Assembly: GCF_026151205.1 (NCBI RefSeq)
Contig: NC_087079.1
Location: 9,228,635-9,292,634 of the forward strand
Direction: 5' to 3'
Origin: Bolinopsis microptera
Taxonomy: Eukaryota > Ctenophora > Tentaculata > Lobata > Bolinopsidae
Length of the DNA: 64,000 bases
Part shown: one piece after another, positions 51,250 through 63,480 of the stretch
Numbering within the stretch: position 1 is the stretch's first letter
How the letters are laid out: every line of letters starts with the position of its first letter
The notes under the pieces: model-generated
The model's database searches: none
What the model saw: the letters and a program-made list of their open reading frames with translations, nothing else
What the model was told of the DNA's origin: nothing
Program-made: the position numbers and the translations under genes

Positions 51250-54200
51250 CGCTCAGCCTCCCCCGTAACAATTGGAGTTGTACGACTGGGTGAAAAAAAA
51301 AAAAAAAAACCCCCCACAGTTAACAAGCAGCAGACCTTATTATTTTTATGTTTTATATTTATGTTTTTATATTTAGTTAACAAATTTGCGCTTATAAAAA
51401 AATTCACGAAAAAGGACAATAATTTTTTATCATTCTTATTGCTATACTGTGACTTTTTTTTTAATTGTTGTTTATTTACTGTTAATTCCGACAACAAAGT
51501 TTTATCTCATTGTACCCATTTAAAGTTAAAAACGGACAAAAAAGAACGCCGGACCCCGGGGCATTCAAACGTTTACGTACGGGCGTTGACTTGAACGAAA
51601 AAGGGCAACTATTTAACTTTTAAGGTTAAAGGGGTTTTATATAGTACGCTATCCCTGGGGGGGGGCCTCTTCTAAACTCTCGGGGTTTCAATTTGAATTG
51701 TGTCGATTAAAAATTAAAGAAAATTAAATTAAATAAGATAAACTTACATTGGGTTTTGGGTTTTTGGAACCTTCTCAACCTAGAAATTTTTGGATTCGTA
51801 AGTTATGTACGAGAATAGTTTCCAGCCCACTCAATGATTTATAGATTACCCTTTTTTTTTTTTAAGGGAATCGTTAGGTATGAACTTATATAGTTTTATT
51901 ATTACACGAAACTGCCCAAATATTATTCCCCGCGCGATTTATTCAAATTAAAATTCTCTTTCATTTTGATCATTTTTCTTTCAAAAAAAAATTCGGCGTC
52001 AAAATATTTAGTTTGGCGTTTTTGGTACTCCCCAAAAGTACGTCAAAATGCTTTCTGTGAATTGCATTATTATAAATTTATATCAAGGAAAAAAGGCTCC
52101 ATGCATGTCCACAGGACGGTCACCGTAACCTTTTTAACTTAAACGGTCGGAAAAACGCGATGGTTATAAAAATAATGTTTATCGTTTTCCCATTGGGCCG
52201 GGAGTTTAGATCGAAAATCATGGGGGATCCCGATGACGATAAAACAGTTATCAAATTTATACTTTCCCAAAGCTAATGGTGTGCAACGCTACTGGATACC
52301 TTATCAAAAAGAAGTAAGAATTTTTTCTTTTGGCAAATCAAAAACCACGGAAATTTTCAGCGAAAACAACGTAAAATCGAAACGATTTTCACTTAAAATT
52401 TATTTGAGAAAGTAATGAATTCGGGGGGGATGGAACGTGATACAAGTTCTTAGTAGGTATCCCCTTAATTAGGGGAACTGCTGAAGGTAATTCTTTTAGA
52501 AGGCTTACTCTGACCCCGGGGGGCGGATAGAAAAAAAACTTTATTTTTAGTCTTGGAATTTTAAAACCAGCTGATAGCACGGGCTAGTTTTTGTTGGGAA
52601 AATTGGGGTCCGCAAAAGATACAGTCGGGGATAACATGTCTGTCAGACAAAAATATTATGGGAGAAACCATTGTTAGAAATATCTATAAAAGATATCAGG
52701 AATAAAGGGTAATATACTTTTTGGGTAGAATTGGGGAACACAACAAAAAAATTGAGAAAAATTTGTGCGAGGTAGGGACCCAGATGGCTTTTTAACCCAA
52801 ATAAACTTTAAGGAACTTCTATCAGTACCGCACCCCTTAATCTTTTTCTGAACTGGAATTATAGGCTTCCAGAGGGCCCAGACCGAATTACCTCCATCCT
52901 TCTAGAGTTCATCCAAGTAGCACCCCCTTAAAGTCTTTGCACCCCCACACCCCTTTGGCGAACAAACTTTGGATTAACTAATGCTCCCAAAGGGAATCCC
53001 TGGTTTATGTCTTTCCCTCGTCACCAGCATTTCGTTTAGGTCACCAGCCCTTTCACTGGTCATCCCCCCAACATTAAAGTGTACAGAAGTCAGTTTTGTT
53101 AATCAATTTCTTTCTAACTTTTAATACTAATTCGTGCGTAAAATCAAATTCGCACTGTGACCAATGCAGTTCGGGTCACGTACCGGTAATTTTAGTCTTT
53201 TATTTAAACTGTTTGGGGAAAACAATGTGTACATGAAATATTTTAATTTTTATCAGCCGGGTAAATTTTGGGGGAAAAAATCTCCTACACCAACGAAAAA
53301 TTTTTGAATGATTGGAGTTACTTTTATTACAGTCAAATATTAAAAGGGTTTATGGCTCATTTTTTGAATTAGGGGAAGAAAAAAAATTTTCACTCGAAGT
53401 TCGCAGTCTTTTTCAATTTGCTGTACTTGTAGCAAACCGCATGACTTTATTGATCACATTTTAATAGTTAAAAGGGGATTTTCATCCAAATTAATGAGGC
53501 ACAAATCTTTTTAAGCTCGAACTTCATTCCGGACTATCATGTACAAAATTTGTAAGATGCTGTAGATAGACTTTGGGGGTGCGACCTTTATACGAAAGGA
53601 CTAACATTTTTTTCATTAAAACCAAAATTTATTAGCATTTAAAATTTTTTCTGCGAACGTGCATGCACGCGCGCTAAAACTTTTCTAACTCATCTAGAAA
53701 AAAAGAAAAATTGGGGGAAAAACGATGGCGTGTCGACGTGTTAATATTTCAAATCGATTAACGTTCCTTTACCTTATTTTCCCAAAAAGTTAAATCTTTT
53801 AGCGAACGCGTTCACAACATTTTTGGGACGCCGTACGTTCCTACAAAAAACCCGGGTGTTATCAGTAAATACTCTACTTTGACAATGACATCTTTTTGGG
53901 ACCCTAATTTTTCCTAACAAAAACGTAGTCTGTGCTTCACTAGTTAAAGTGTCCAAGCAAAATTTAATGTTTTTTTTCTATCCGCCCCCGGATCGAGATG
54001 TAAGCCTTCTAACAATTCCTTCAGCAGTTGGGTTTCACGTCGTAGTGCGACACGTACTCTAGTGCGACATGTACCCTATCAAAACCTCCAAGATCGCACT
54101 GTCGCATAGAGTACCTACCTGGATCGAAGGCGACACGTACCCTAGTGCGACGAAAAATTTCAAGGGCCCGACACTGTCGCACTCAGTGCGACCGGGACTG

Positions 54201-57200
54201 TATGCGACCGAAAAAGTGCGACAAAACCTTTACCAAAAAAAAAAATTTTGATTTTCCCATTTTTAAGTTTTAATGAAAGAGTGTAGTCTGTAGAGAAAAT
54301 AGGTTTTTAAAAAAAAAATCAAAGTTACAACCCACAAGATTAGGTCCCGAAGATTGGGTCCACAAAGGGCAATAGCACCGATCATCTTAAAGTCTTCCGT
54401 ACTGCGATTTCTTGCGTTGTTTTGGGGGACTAGGCATGTTGCTGCATTTTCCCCTCCAAAGTGCTTGCTTGTGGGGGAAAAAGAAGAATCCTCCTTGGTA
54501 GTTTTCAGGTTGTCCCACAGCGTTTATCACTCCCGTAGCCCTCTGACAGATTGAGGGCGACTCCAAAGCAAGGAGCTCATCCAAGGGGGCTTCTAATGTC
54601 CAACAGCATCAGCAATTGGGGTTTTCGTAGGGAGGTCAGTATGGGAAGCTTCCTTTTCATATGCTGCTTTGCTTGTGGACAGATTTTGCTGCAGGGTAGG
54701 GGGTGGAATAAGTCTTCGTAGGGGCACAGTATTTTCGTTTATGAGACGGAGTCCGGGGAGATCTTCCCCGTGGATCGCCAGTAGGCCTGTCGTCGCGCTT
54801 CTAATTTTCCAGGGAGTGCGGTTTTCCCTCGTGGATAACGTTTTTTGAACCAGTAGTGCGTCAGGAAAGGAGGTGATTGAAAAAACATGTTGTGTTGTTC
54901 GATGCTTTTGGGGAGAATCATCGTGACTTATATAGGCCCAAGAATATGAACTTTTTATCCAATCGGGATATACCTTCAACGTATGTGTAGGAAGAGGATA
55001 TAGCTGCTTAAGATTACCCGTGGATCACACACTGCTAGTGGCTTGAACGACCCGAAGGAATTGGATCAGTGGATCACTTCGAAACACGGATGGAACCGAC
55101 AACGTATTCGCAAGATCAATTCGAAAAAAGTGACGTGAACCACCCCACAATCCTTAATGGGCCACAAGAAGGGTAGGGTTACCTGACTTGGAAAAAATCG
55201 GATAAATTTTTTCGCAGTAGGGTACGTACCTGGGTGGTAGTGCGACACGTACCCTAGTGCGACAGAGGGTTTTTTTTGCGGACTTCGCTAGATACGTGTC
55301 GATTACAGTAGGGGCGTGTCGCCTACAGTAAGATTACCCTTTCCCTAAGAATCTTTAAAATGAAAACGTTTTTCCGATTTTACTTTAGGTTGATGCGCTA
55401 AAAATTTCCCTGGTTTTTTAAATTTGCCAAAGCAAAAATTCTTACTTCTTTTTGATCAAGGGTTTCCCTTAGCGTTTTATCACCATTAGCCCCTTTGGTA
55501 AAGGATAAAATTCGATAAGTTTTCGTCTTTTCGGGGTCCCATATTTTCTGTCTAATCTACCGGCCGAATGGCAAAGCGATAAAAATTATTTTTTTATAAC
55601 ACTCCCGTTTTTCCAAAAGTTTAAAATTAAACAAGGGTTTAAAGGGGACCAGTCCTGGGCAAAGACAGGAGCCTATTACCTATACTTAAATTTATAATAA
55701 TGCAAATTTAAAAAAATTGCTTTTTTACGTCTTTTGGGGGGACCCAAAACGCGCAAAATAAATATATTGACGCGCGAATTGTTTTTTGAAAAAACTGATC
55801 AAGTGAAAGAGAACTAATTTGTAATAACATGCCCGGGGGAAAAAATATTGGTCCGTACGTGAAATAAAAAATACTAAAGATACAATACCTAACGATTCCC
55901 TTAAAAAAAAGGATATCTAAAATCACTTTGACGTGGACGGAACTATTCTCGCACATAAATTCGAATCCAAAATTCTAGGTCTAGAAAGGTTCCAAAATCA
56001 AACCCGCAATGATAAGTTTACTTTGAAATTTAAATTTAAATTTTTTAATTTTTAATCGACACCAAACAAATTGACGTCGGGTTGAGAAGAGGCCCCCGCA
56101 GGGGATAGCGACAAATAATATCCTTTTTTTAAACCCTTTAAAGTTTAAAAAGTCTGCCCCTTTACGTTCAAGTAACGCCCCTACGTAAAAAAGTTTGAAT
56201 GCCTCCGGCTCCGAGCGTTCATTTTAAAGTCCGTTTTTAACTTTAATGGATACAAAGAATAAAAAAAAAGTTTTCGGGAAATTTGCAGTAAATAAACCAA
56301 TGAATAAAAATAAGTCATATATAGCAATAAGCAAATGATAATAAAATTTTTGCTCCTTGTTCGGTTTTTCATAAGACGCAAAATTGTGTTAACTAAAAAA
56401 TATAACATAAATAAATAACAAAAAATAATAATTAATAAAGGGCCGCGCTTGTTTAAAGTGAGGCGGGTTTTTTTTTTTGTTTATCACCCAGTCGTACAAG
56501 TCCAATTCGTCTCACAGGGGGAGGGTGTGTGATTGCGACAGCGCTTTATTGGGAAAATCGTGTTCGGGTACCTTCAACGAAGTTGCTCCACCAAGAGACT
56601 GGGGCCGTCAGAATCTTGGGGTAAAAATTTAGGCAGCGCAAGAGAATAAGCCCCTTTTTTCCCCGGTAAACGGTACTGCAAATTAAGTATCTTCTTCTTT
56701 GTTGCGCCGTCACAACGTGCAGACATCTAGAAACCCTTCCAGACATCCCGATTCGTGTGTTTATCATATCCCTGATATATAACCGGGGGGAACACAAAAC
56801 CCTACTGAATGTAGGGGGGAAAGGAGCTCGAGCCACCTTTTGTTGGCAAACTAATAATCGTTTTATAGTTTCAAAAATTTCGAAAAGCAAAATTTTTCAA
56901 TTTAAGGTAACAGTAATATTTGAATAATTACCCGATGAAACCAAAGGAACTTAAGACTATTGTCTGAAAATCTAAGCAAGACTATATCGGGTCGAGAATT
57001 TACTAAATAGTCATTCTATCCAGAAAAACCCGGGGAATCGGGGGCCCGGGTTTTCAATTTATGGGGGGTCGCTTTAACCTTTGATCACAGCGTCCGTACG
57101 CAGCGGAAACCAAGATCTGCTGATGGCAATTCCGCGGTGACCTAATCAATGACGGCTAAAAATAGTAAAAATTTCCAGAACCTTTCAATATTTGATTATA

Positions 57201-59850
57201 CTTTTCCAGCCCCCCGAATGGCCTGTATTTTCATGGCTAGACCCCTTGGATATCGGTTTTGTAGCTGTCTGAAAAACTATAACTATTTAAAGGCTGTTAC
57301 ATAGGCCCTCAACGTTATCCATCCCCAAGCCCAAAAGTGATGATTGTCGAAGCATAATGAAATAGCCCAAATATTTAGCGAGACACAAGATAAAGGCCCA
57401 TCAAGCACTTTTTTGGGATTCCAGCATAAAATAACAACACCTGTTCCAAACAGTTAAAGTTTAAAAATTATAAACTTTCCTTGCCTACTGAGAATGGAAC
57501 CACCGGCCAATATGATTTTACGCGCGAATTTCCCCGAATTAACTGAAAAATGAATGCTGAAAGATGAAAGAGAAAACTTATCGCTCCGCGGGGGAAAAAT
57601 TTTGGTCACGTACATATTTTTTGTTCCCTTTTTAATACAATTACCCGTGCAGAGGTGTTCAGAAACGCAAATCAACTTGCAAAGATTAAATTTTCCGGTA
57701 ACCTCGCTCAGGCTTTGTATTTATTAAGTTTTAAAAACCTTTTTTAACATTTAACATATTTTGGCGATTAAAAATAGCCTATACATAGGGCGGAATGACA
57801 GGTTTTAGCAAGCCCCGGGAATTTCAAGCACCAAATTCTGCTACGCTATGCTACATATCCGGAGAATCGAAGCAAATATTAAGTGGTACCCTGCATGTCC
57901 ATTCTGGTCGCGTTTTTTTTAAAATTTTTTAAAATTGCAGGGTAAGTCCTGCTTGCTGTTTTTGGGGTTGCGCGGCGAGGGTGGGTGGGGAAAAATTGTG
58001 AGAACTCTTTTGGGTTCGTACCTCTTTACTTTTTTTCCGCCCAAAAATGTTTTAAACCGTGGGGGCCCTGTTTTCAAAAAAAGTTCTGAACCCCCAATCA
58101 AGGGGTATTTTTTAAACTTTTGGAATGGAAATTGTAGTTTTGTAGCTTTTCTCAAACATCGTCCACGAACTGATGATCAAAAAACATCACGCGGTTTGTA
58201 CAATCAAGTTAGTATAAAAGTCTTTTTCATATACAGAGGGGGGCTCCAAATGCAAATATTACATTGCCATATAATATTGTAATTTTGGGACAATCACAAT
58301 ACTAATACGATCCCCCCTTTAACTTAAACTTTGTAATCGTATTCCATGCGTGTTGGTAACTGTAGTAAGTTGGGGAAGCTTTTCTTGTCAAAAAAATTTA
58401 AAATTTGTTTCCTTTGATAGTAAATTATTTTGTCCCAAATATTATTTTTTAATAAACAAAATTTTTTTGACCAATTAACAAAGTCAATAAATCTGTGGCC
58501 TTTAAGGCGCCAAAGAAAATTGTAAAAGGGTCGGGGCAAATGCAGAAAAAGCCCCTAACTGCTACAAAACCCCTAACTGCTACAAAATGCCCCAAGCTAC
58601 AAACTCCCCAAATGCTCAAACGCGCGCGCAGTGCGTGGGGGGGCGATTGGCAGTTAGTGGCAGTTGTGGGATTAGTGGCAGTTTTGTAGAGTTAGTGGCA
58701 GTTTGTAACAGTTAGTGGCAGTTTTGTGGCAGTTAGTGGCAGTTTGTGGCAGGTAGTGGCAGTTTGGTAGCAGTTAGTACAGTTTCTTTGCACTTTGCTC
58801 CTCTGTTACAGTACAATCGAAGGGATTATTTGTAAATTAATATCTCGGATGAATAATCTGGAAAAGTGCTTTAATCGATTAGACGACCACAAAACCTCAG
58901 CCCCGTTTAAAAAAGAAGGGAGCAAAAAGTGAGCTAAGTACATAAAAAAAAAAAATTTTCATATTTTATTTTTTAGATGATTTATTGTTTTTTTAATGGT
59001 GGGAAAAACGATCAAACGCTTATAACCCTTTTTAAATCCTGACTCCCGCCCCCAGTGCATCCCCGGTGAATTGGATTCGGGGAAAAACGCTTTTAAGGCT
59101 AAGCGCTTCCTGATTCCGGGGCCTCCCCTTCCGACCTTTAACTTGAGGGGATTTAGAAAAGCGCTTTCTTATTCCCGACAACCATGCTGATTATATAGGA
59201 AAAACGCTTAAAGCGAGAAAAACCCCAAGGGGAAAAAAAGCGGGGATTTCAATTTTAGGAAGCGATTATCATCTATCGATTGTGAGTGTTATACGCGTTA
59301 AAAAAGCGATGACTAAAGTTTAAAAAACGCTTTTTAATTTTTATAGCGATTTTTTTAGCGACTTATAAAAACTAAATTGCAATAACTTATATTTTTTAAG
59401 TGCTTAAATTAAACGCTTATTATTAGTTTATCACTAAAAATCTGGGCACTGAGGCGAGATTTTCGATTTTTCCCGCAGACGAGAAGCGGGCTATTATTTA
59501 CTGGGGGCCCCGCTCAGCCCGTCATTCCGCCAATCTCTATTTTTGAACTAAAATATAATACCTGAGGGCCCCCCTAACGGGAAATCACACAAAGCGAGTC
59601 ACCTCAGATAAGAGTTCAGAATGACGGGGGGAAGTTTTAAAAAAAATAAACAGTGGCGCCTATTTAATATATTTAATAAGTGGGAAATTCCCAAACGGGA
59701 AACGTCAAAAGTTATAAATATAAAAAAAATTTACTTTTCCTCTTCGGCCGCAAATTCCCTCCACAAACTGTCGGGAATTATTTCGCGGGGCCGAAGAAAC
59801 GAAGGTATTTTTATATAATTATATTATAAAGGTTCGAACAAAAAGCTACG
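51250..59850. other. Degraded or low-quality sequence
   Basis: The sequence changes texture here. Long homopolymers are frequent, ORFs are short and random, and segments are noisy versions of cleaner sequence elsewhere in the window (51.2-52.5 kb against 54-56.5 kb; 52730-52805 against 22314-22390). I see no gene. Either strong decay or unpolished long-read consensus would look like this. Confidence 0.55.
54044..55330. repeat. Segment bounded by GTGCGACACGTACCCT repeats
   Basis: Repeats of GTGCGACACGTACCCTAG occur at about 54044-54220 and 55240-55275, flanking about 1 kb without a recognisable gene. A 128-residue minus-strand ORF at 54593-54979 has no family resemblance I can name. Confidence 0.45.
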
Positions 59851-60890
59851 CCGCGCATTTATCACATCGGTCGTGACCCCCACGGGCGTTTCAACAATCG
59901 GGGGACCCCGCACTCGGCGCGGCGGGTCAACAATATATGACAAGCCCGCTCGCTTTTCGGCCAACCGCTTTTCTCCGGAAAATCGCCAAACCCGGAAAAT
60001 CGCCTTAGTCGCTAAAAAAAAATAAATAAATTATAAAGGGTTTTTAAATTTATAAGCGTTAAAGTTAATTTATAAGCGCTTTTAGAAAATTATCGCTTTT
60101 TTGTATTTATAATTATATTACAGCGCTTATAATCCATAATTGATGTATAAACAAGTTTTTGAACCACTTATAATCGATAAAGAAGTAATTATAATTATAA
60201 AACGGTTTTTTAAAAGCGCTTTATTTAGAAGTTGCTCTAACCAGAGCCCTCTCGCTTGCTGTAGCGCGCGACCGCCGGAGGCGGCAAAGAGGGCTCTATC
60301 CAGGGCCACAAACTGGCACCACAAATCGTGGGTGCCAGATTTCCTCATCCCATATTTCTGATGCCGCGCGGGACGTGTCAGTCAGTTTTAGTCATGTCCG
60401 TGGATTGTGATTGTAATATCGGAAAACAATATTTTCTCATTGGATTTGATTTTTGTAGGGAGCTAATATACCTTCTTTGATCACGCACTCCATTTAACAA
60501 ATTTTGCTTGTTCCTTTGTTTGTTGCAATCATTCGGTTGATCATTCGGCGGATGCTCCAAAGGGCCGGGACATATTTTAATGTTAATAATTCTCAATAAC
60601 CAGCAGACTTGTTACCAGTTACCTTGCTAGTGCTACTCTTTTTGCTTTTGTCGTTTGCAATTGGACTTTAGATTAATTTTCTCATTGGATTAGATTTTTG
60701 TAGGGAGCTAATATACCTTCTTTGATCATGCACTCCATTTAACAAATTTTGCTTGTTTCTTTGTCTGTTGCAATCATTCGGTTGTCTGTTGCAATCATTC
60801 GGTTGTGAAACAAGCGCGTCACGCAGTACGCGTAGGCACATGGCTATGTGAAATTTAGAAGCGCTTAAAGTTAATAAGCGATTATTATGC
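58860..60890. repeat. Field of AAGCGCTT-type motifs
   Basis: Many copies of AAGCGCTT, AAACGCTT or AAGCGATT in both orientations, usually next to A/T runs and often preceded by TATA. No ORF is convincing. It includes a small inverted pair, CAGAGCCCTCT (about 60241) and AGAGGGCTCT (about 60288). Confidence 0.6.
60432..60800. repeat. ~110-bp direct repeat pair
   Basis: The block at about 60432-60543 (ATTTTCTCATTGGATTTGAT...) recurs at about 60676-60785 with few changes. The second copy has an extra tandem copy of TCTGTTGCAATCATTCGGTT. Confidence 0.85.
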
Positions 60891-61379
60891 ATTATCAGCG
60901 CTGATCAAAAATTTCTTTTGTGGAAACTTGCCGATTTTTGGTCTCAAGGAGGATACTTATACAAAAGAGAATTGAGAAACTCGGCGAGAACATTTGTGGT
61001 GTTTTTGAACAATTAATGGAAAAGAAGCCATGATTTTGAGCTGCTCGAATTTGGAATATATCTGCTGAAAAACTTAAACCTAAAGCTGTCAAAGTATCAT
61101 CTTTAAACTCTAGCACCGTTCATCAGATACTGATCAAAGCTAAAAACTTCGCTGACCGCTCTTACTATAAACAATAAATCGTCGCCCAAATTTTAAGAAA
61201 ATTCTTGTGAAAAGGCCCTAATTTGGGAATGGGTATGAAATAAATCTGTATCGGTGTATTTTTGGACGCTGATTCCGAATCAACCCCCATGACGTAGGGT
61301 AAAAATGCTTCCCTGGAGAGTTATATGGGCAAAAAATCGTTTTGGTCACGTGACAGGCTAGTAAAACATGAATTCGATT

Positions 61380-61495
61380 GTTTAGGGCTCGGGTTGGGGT
61401 TAGGGTTGTGGTAATAGGGTTATAGATAGCTTCGGGGTTAAATATATTATGGTTTGGGTTAGCCTAGGGTTGGGATTAGGGTTTATGTAAAACCG
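61380..61495. repeat. Degenerate TTAGGG-like tract
   Basis: Scattered GGGTTAGGGTT-type words (GGGGTTAGGGTTGTGG, CTAGGGTTGGGATTAGGGTT) make a decayed interstitial telomere-like tract, opposite in strand to the tract at the window start. Confidence 0.6.
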
Positions 61496-62640
61496 TTTTG
61501 TACGGCTGCAAAACCATAAAAACCAAAGTCACGTGAAATTTTTGGGCGAGCGAATTAGTATTAGTAAGAGCCAAAGAACTCAGACTGTCTCAGTGTTTCA
61601 AAACTGTGTTTATTTCTCCGGATCGCTCGGTCGCCGGATCGAGGAGCGTGCAATACATAAAGAGTTGGTTCTAGATTTAAAGGGGAAGGTCAAGGAAAAT
61701 CCTAATAAACGTTTATATTTTATCAGGACTGGTAAAATTTGTGATATGAGTGAGATATAATTGTTTACTTCTTATCTAATAAAATAGATATTACATATTT
61801 TTTGGCCATTTTTATATGAATTTTTACACTTTATATTAAATGGAAATATACATGCATTCTGGAGTTTAAATTATCACTTTGTCGTACCATGCCAGCCGAT
61901 TTCAAATCGGCAATTTTTATTTTTAATAATATTGGTTCTTGATATAACTATAAGTGGGATATATAAATGATTCATTTGATTTCAATTTATAGTTACTATA
62001 GTTACTATACATATGTTTTGTACATCAACAAAGTAGTCATGTGAATGTGAACCCTATTTACTATCTAGCCCATTTCTATTTTTCTAGGTCAATCAAATTC
62101 TACTGATGGATCACATCACAAATTAATCGTCACTGATTGGTCATTGGCCGGATGACATGGTCTGATCTCTTTGGGGGTAAATTTCATGATCCAAGGTCCG
62201 CCACCGGGTAGACTTAGACTTTTCTTTTTCAAGAGAGTGTTTACTCATCAGGATCATTAGTACTCAATAAATGAAACGTTATCTCACATCAACATAATTG
62301 AAGAAGACATATTGATTGTTAACAAAACTTACAAATGTGGAGATTTCGATTCAATAGATTGATTTAAATTCAATAGATTTGAAATACACCACAATTCAAT
62401 AAATTTAAAATAACCAGCGCCCGGCGCTGGTTACAAATGTTACTATTTGATAGATTTAAAATAACCAGCGGTGTTCGCCAGAGTTGGTTTATGCCGAGTA
62501 AATACAATGTGCGACTTATTTTTGTGGTGTCTAACCGTGACCAAATAATAAATAAATGAGCCGGAGAAAATGTTCTCAGAAAGTGGTTCCCTGATTTAGT
62601 TTAACGGAATCAATAGTCAAATTGATCTTACACCGTTATG
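61496..62640. other. Non-coding spacer
   Basis: AT-rich. It contains a perfect hairpin word, AACCAGCGCC/GGCGCTGGTT, near 62412-62433 and a partial repeat of it near 62463. The short ORF at 61533-61760 is not convincing. Confidence 0.4.
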
Positions 62641-62647
62641 TTTGCCC

Positions 62648-63480
62648 TTATGCTGTTTCTACTGCTACTGCTGCTGTTTCGTCTGCTGCTACTATTTCTT
62701 CTGTTTCGTCTGGTTTTATTTCGTCTACTGCTGTTTCTACTGCTGCTGTTACTGATGCTGATGCTGAAGCTGATGCTGAAACTGATGCTGACACTGTTTC
62801 TGCTACTATTGCTACTGTTTCTACTGCTATTAATACTGCTGCTAATGGTGATATTGATGCTGGTACTGATAATGATACTGATGCTGTCTTTGTTTCTGTT
62901 TCTGCTACCATTTCTTCTGCTACTGATGCTGCTACTGCTTTTGCTGTTGGTGTTTCAGCTGCTGCTGCTGCTGGTGTTTCAGCTGCTACTGTTGCTGGTG
63001 TTTCAGCTGCTGATGTTTCAGCTGCTGCTGTTGTTGGTGTTTCAGCTGCTGCTGCTACTGCTGCTGCTGCTACTGCTGCTGCTGCTGCTGTAAAATAAAA
63101 GAAAGCGACTGCCTTTCGTTTAAGTTTGTTAAACATGGAATAAAGTGATGTTCTCAGAGATATGTCGTATAGAAGAGGGTTAATCACCGAATTTATTGGT
63201 AAAACAAGGATTGAAAATAAGGGATACCACGGCGTTGCATCTAAAATATCGGCATAATGAAAGCAACAAGTAATGATAAAAGGTACCCAGCATGCAAAAT
63301 CCGTAAAGATAATCCATTGAGTAACTTTTTGCAGTTTGGTATTTTTTTTCTTTATCTGTTTGTCCATCTCCAGATTTTTTGTAGCGATTTTGTCCAGCTT
63401 TCTTGCAGATTTCTTTACCTTAATCACTATTGCCATATAAGAAACTGCTATAGTGACAAAACACGCGAAATTAACCCATT
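62648..63480 (-). pseudogene. LGR-type GPCR, 3' exon (TM5-TM7 and tail), interrupted
   Basis: The frame is open from about 63480. TM5 reads NFACFVTIAVSYMAIVIKVK. IL3 is Lys-rich. TM6 is KVTQWIIFTDFACWVPFIIT and TM7 is LFSILVLPINSVINPLLYDI. TDFxCWxP and LPINSxxNPxLY are hallmarks of leucine-rich-repeat receptors (glycoprotein-hormone and relaxin receptor type) at the plasma membrane. After helix 8 an Ala/Glu/Thr/Val-rich tail of about 145 residues ends at 62648. It is encoded by GCT/GCA-rich repeats and is unusual for the family. Upstream the exon is cut at a TTAA (63471-63474) by a piggyBac-like sequence, so TM1-TM4 and the ectodomain are not in reach. It may be a dead copy, or the insertion may be polymorphic. 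Confidence 0.7.

Larger units (their letters stand above)
46151..58814. repeat. Large imperfect inverted duplication
   Basis: Collinear inverted matches: 46151-46420 with 58535-58814; 47690-48300 with 57400-57990; 49300-49330 with 57120-57150; 49550-49820 with 56780-57030; 50560-50660 with 56700-56780; 51200-51290 with 56460-56575; 51540-51900 with 55850-56190; 52230-52330 with 55430-55510; 52440-52560 with 53950-54050. The arms differ by many substitutions, homopolymer indels and several arm-specific insertions. The region is essentially non-coding. Confidence 0.75.

Noticed and set aside
54593-54979. A 128-codon minus-strand ORF in the noisy region
   Set aside because: No family resemblance, and the surrounding sequence is unreliable.
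61533-61760. A 75-codon ORF with a LINE ORF1-like basic tail
   Set aside because: The resemblance is too weak and short, with no flanking element structure.
62638-63093. Leu-rich and Ala/Val-rich plus-strand ORFs opposite the receptor tail
   Set aside because: They are antisense shadows of the GCN repeat. The minus-strand frame is continuous with TM5-TM7 of a receptor.
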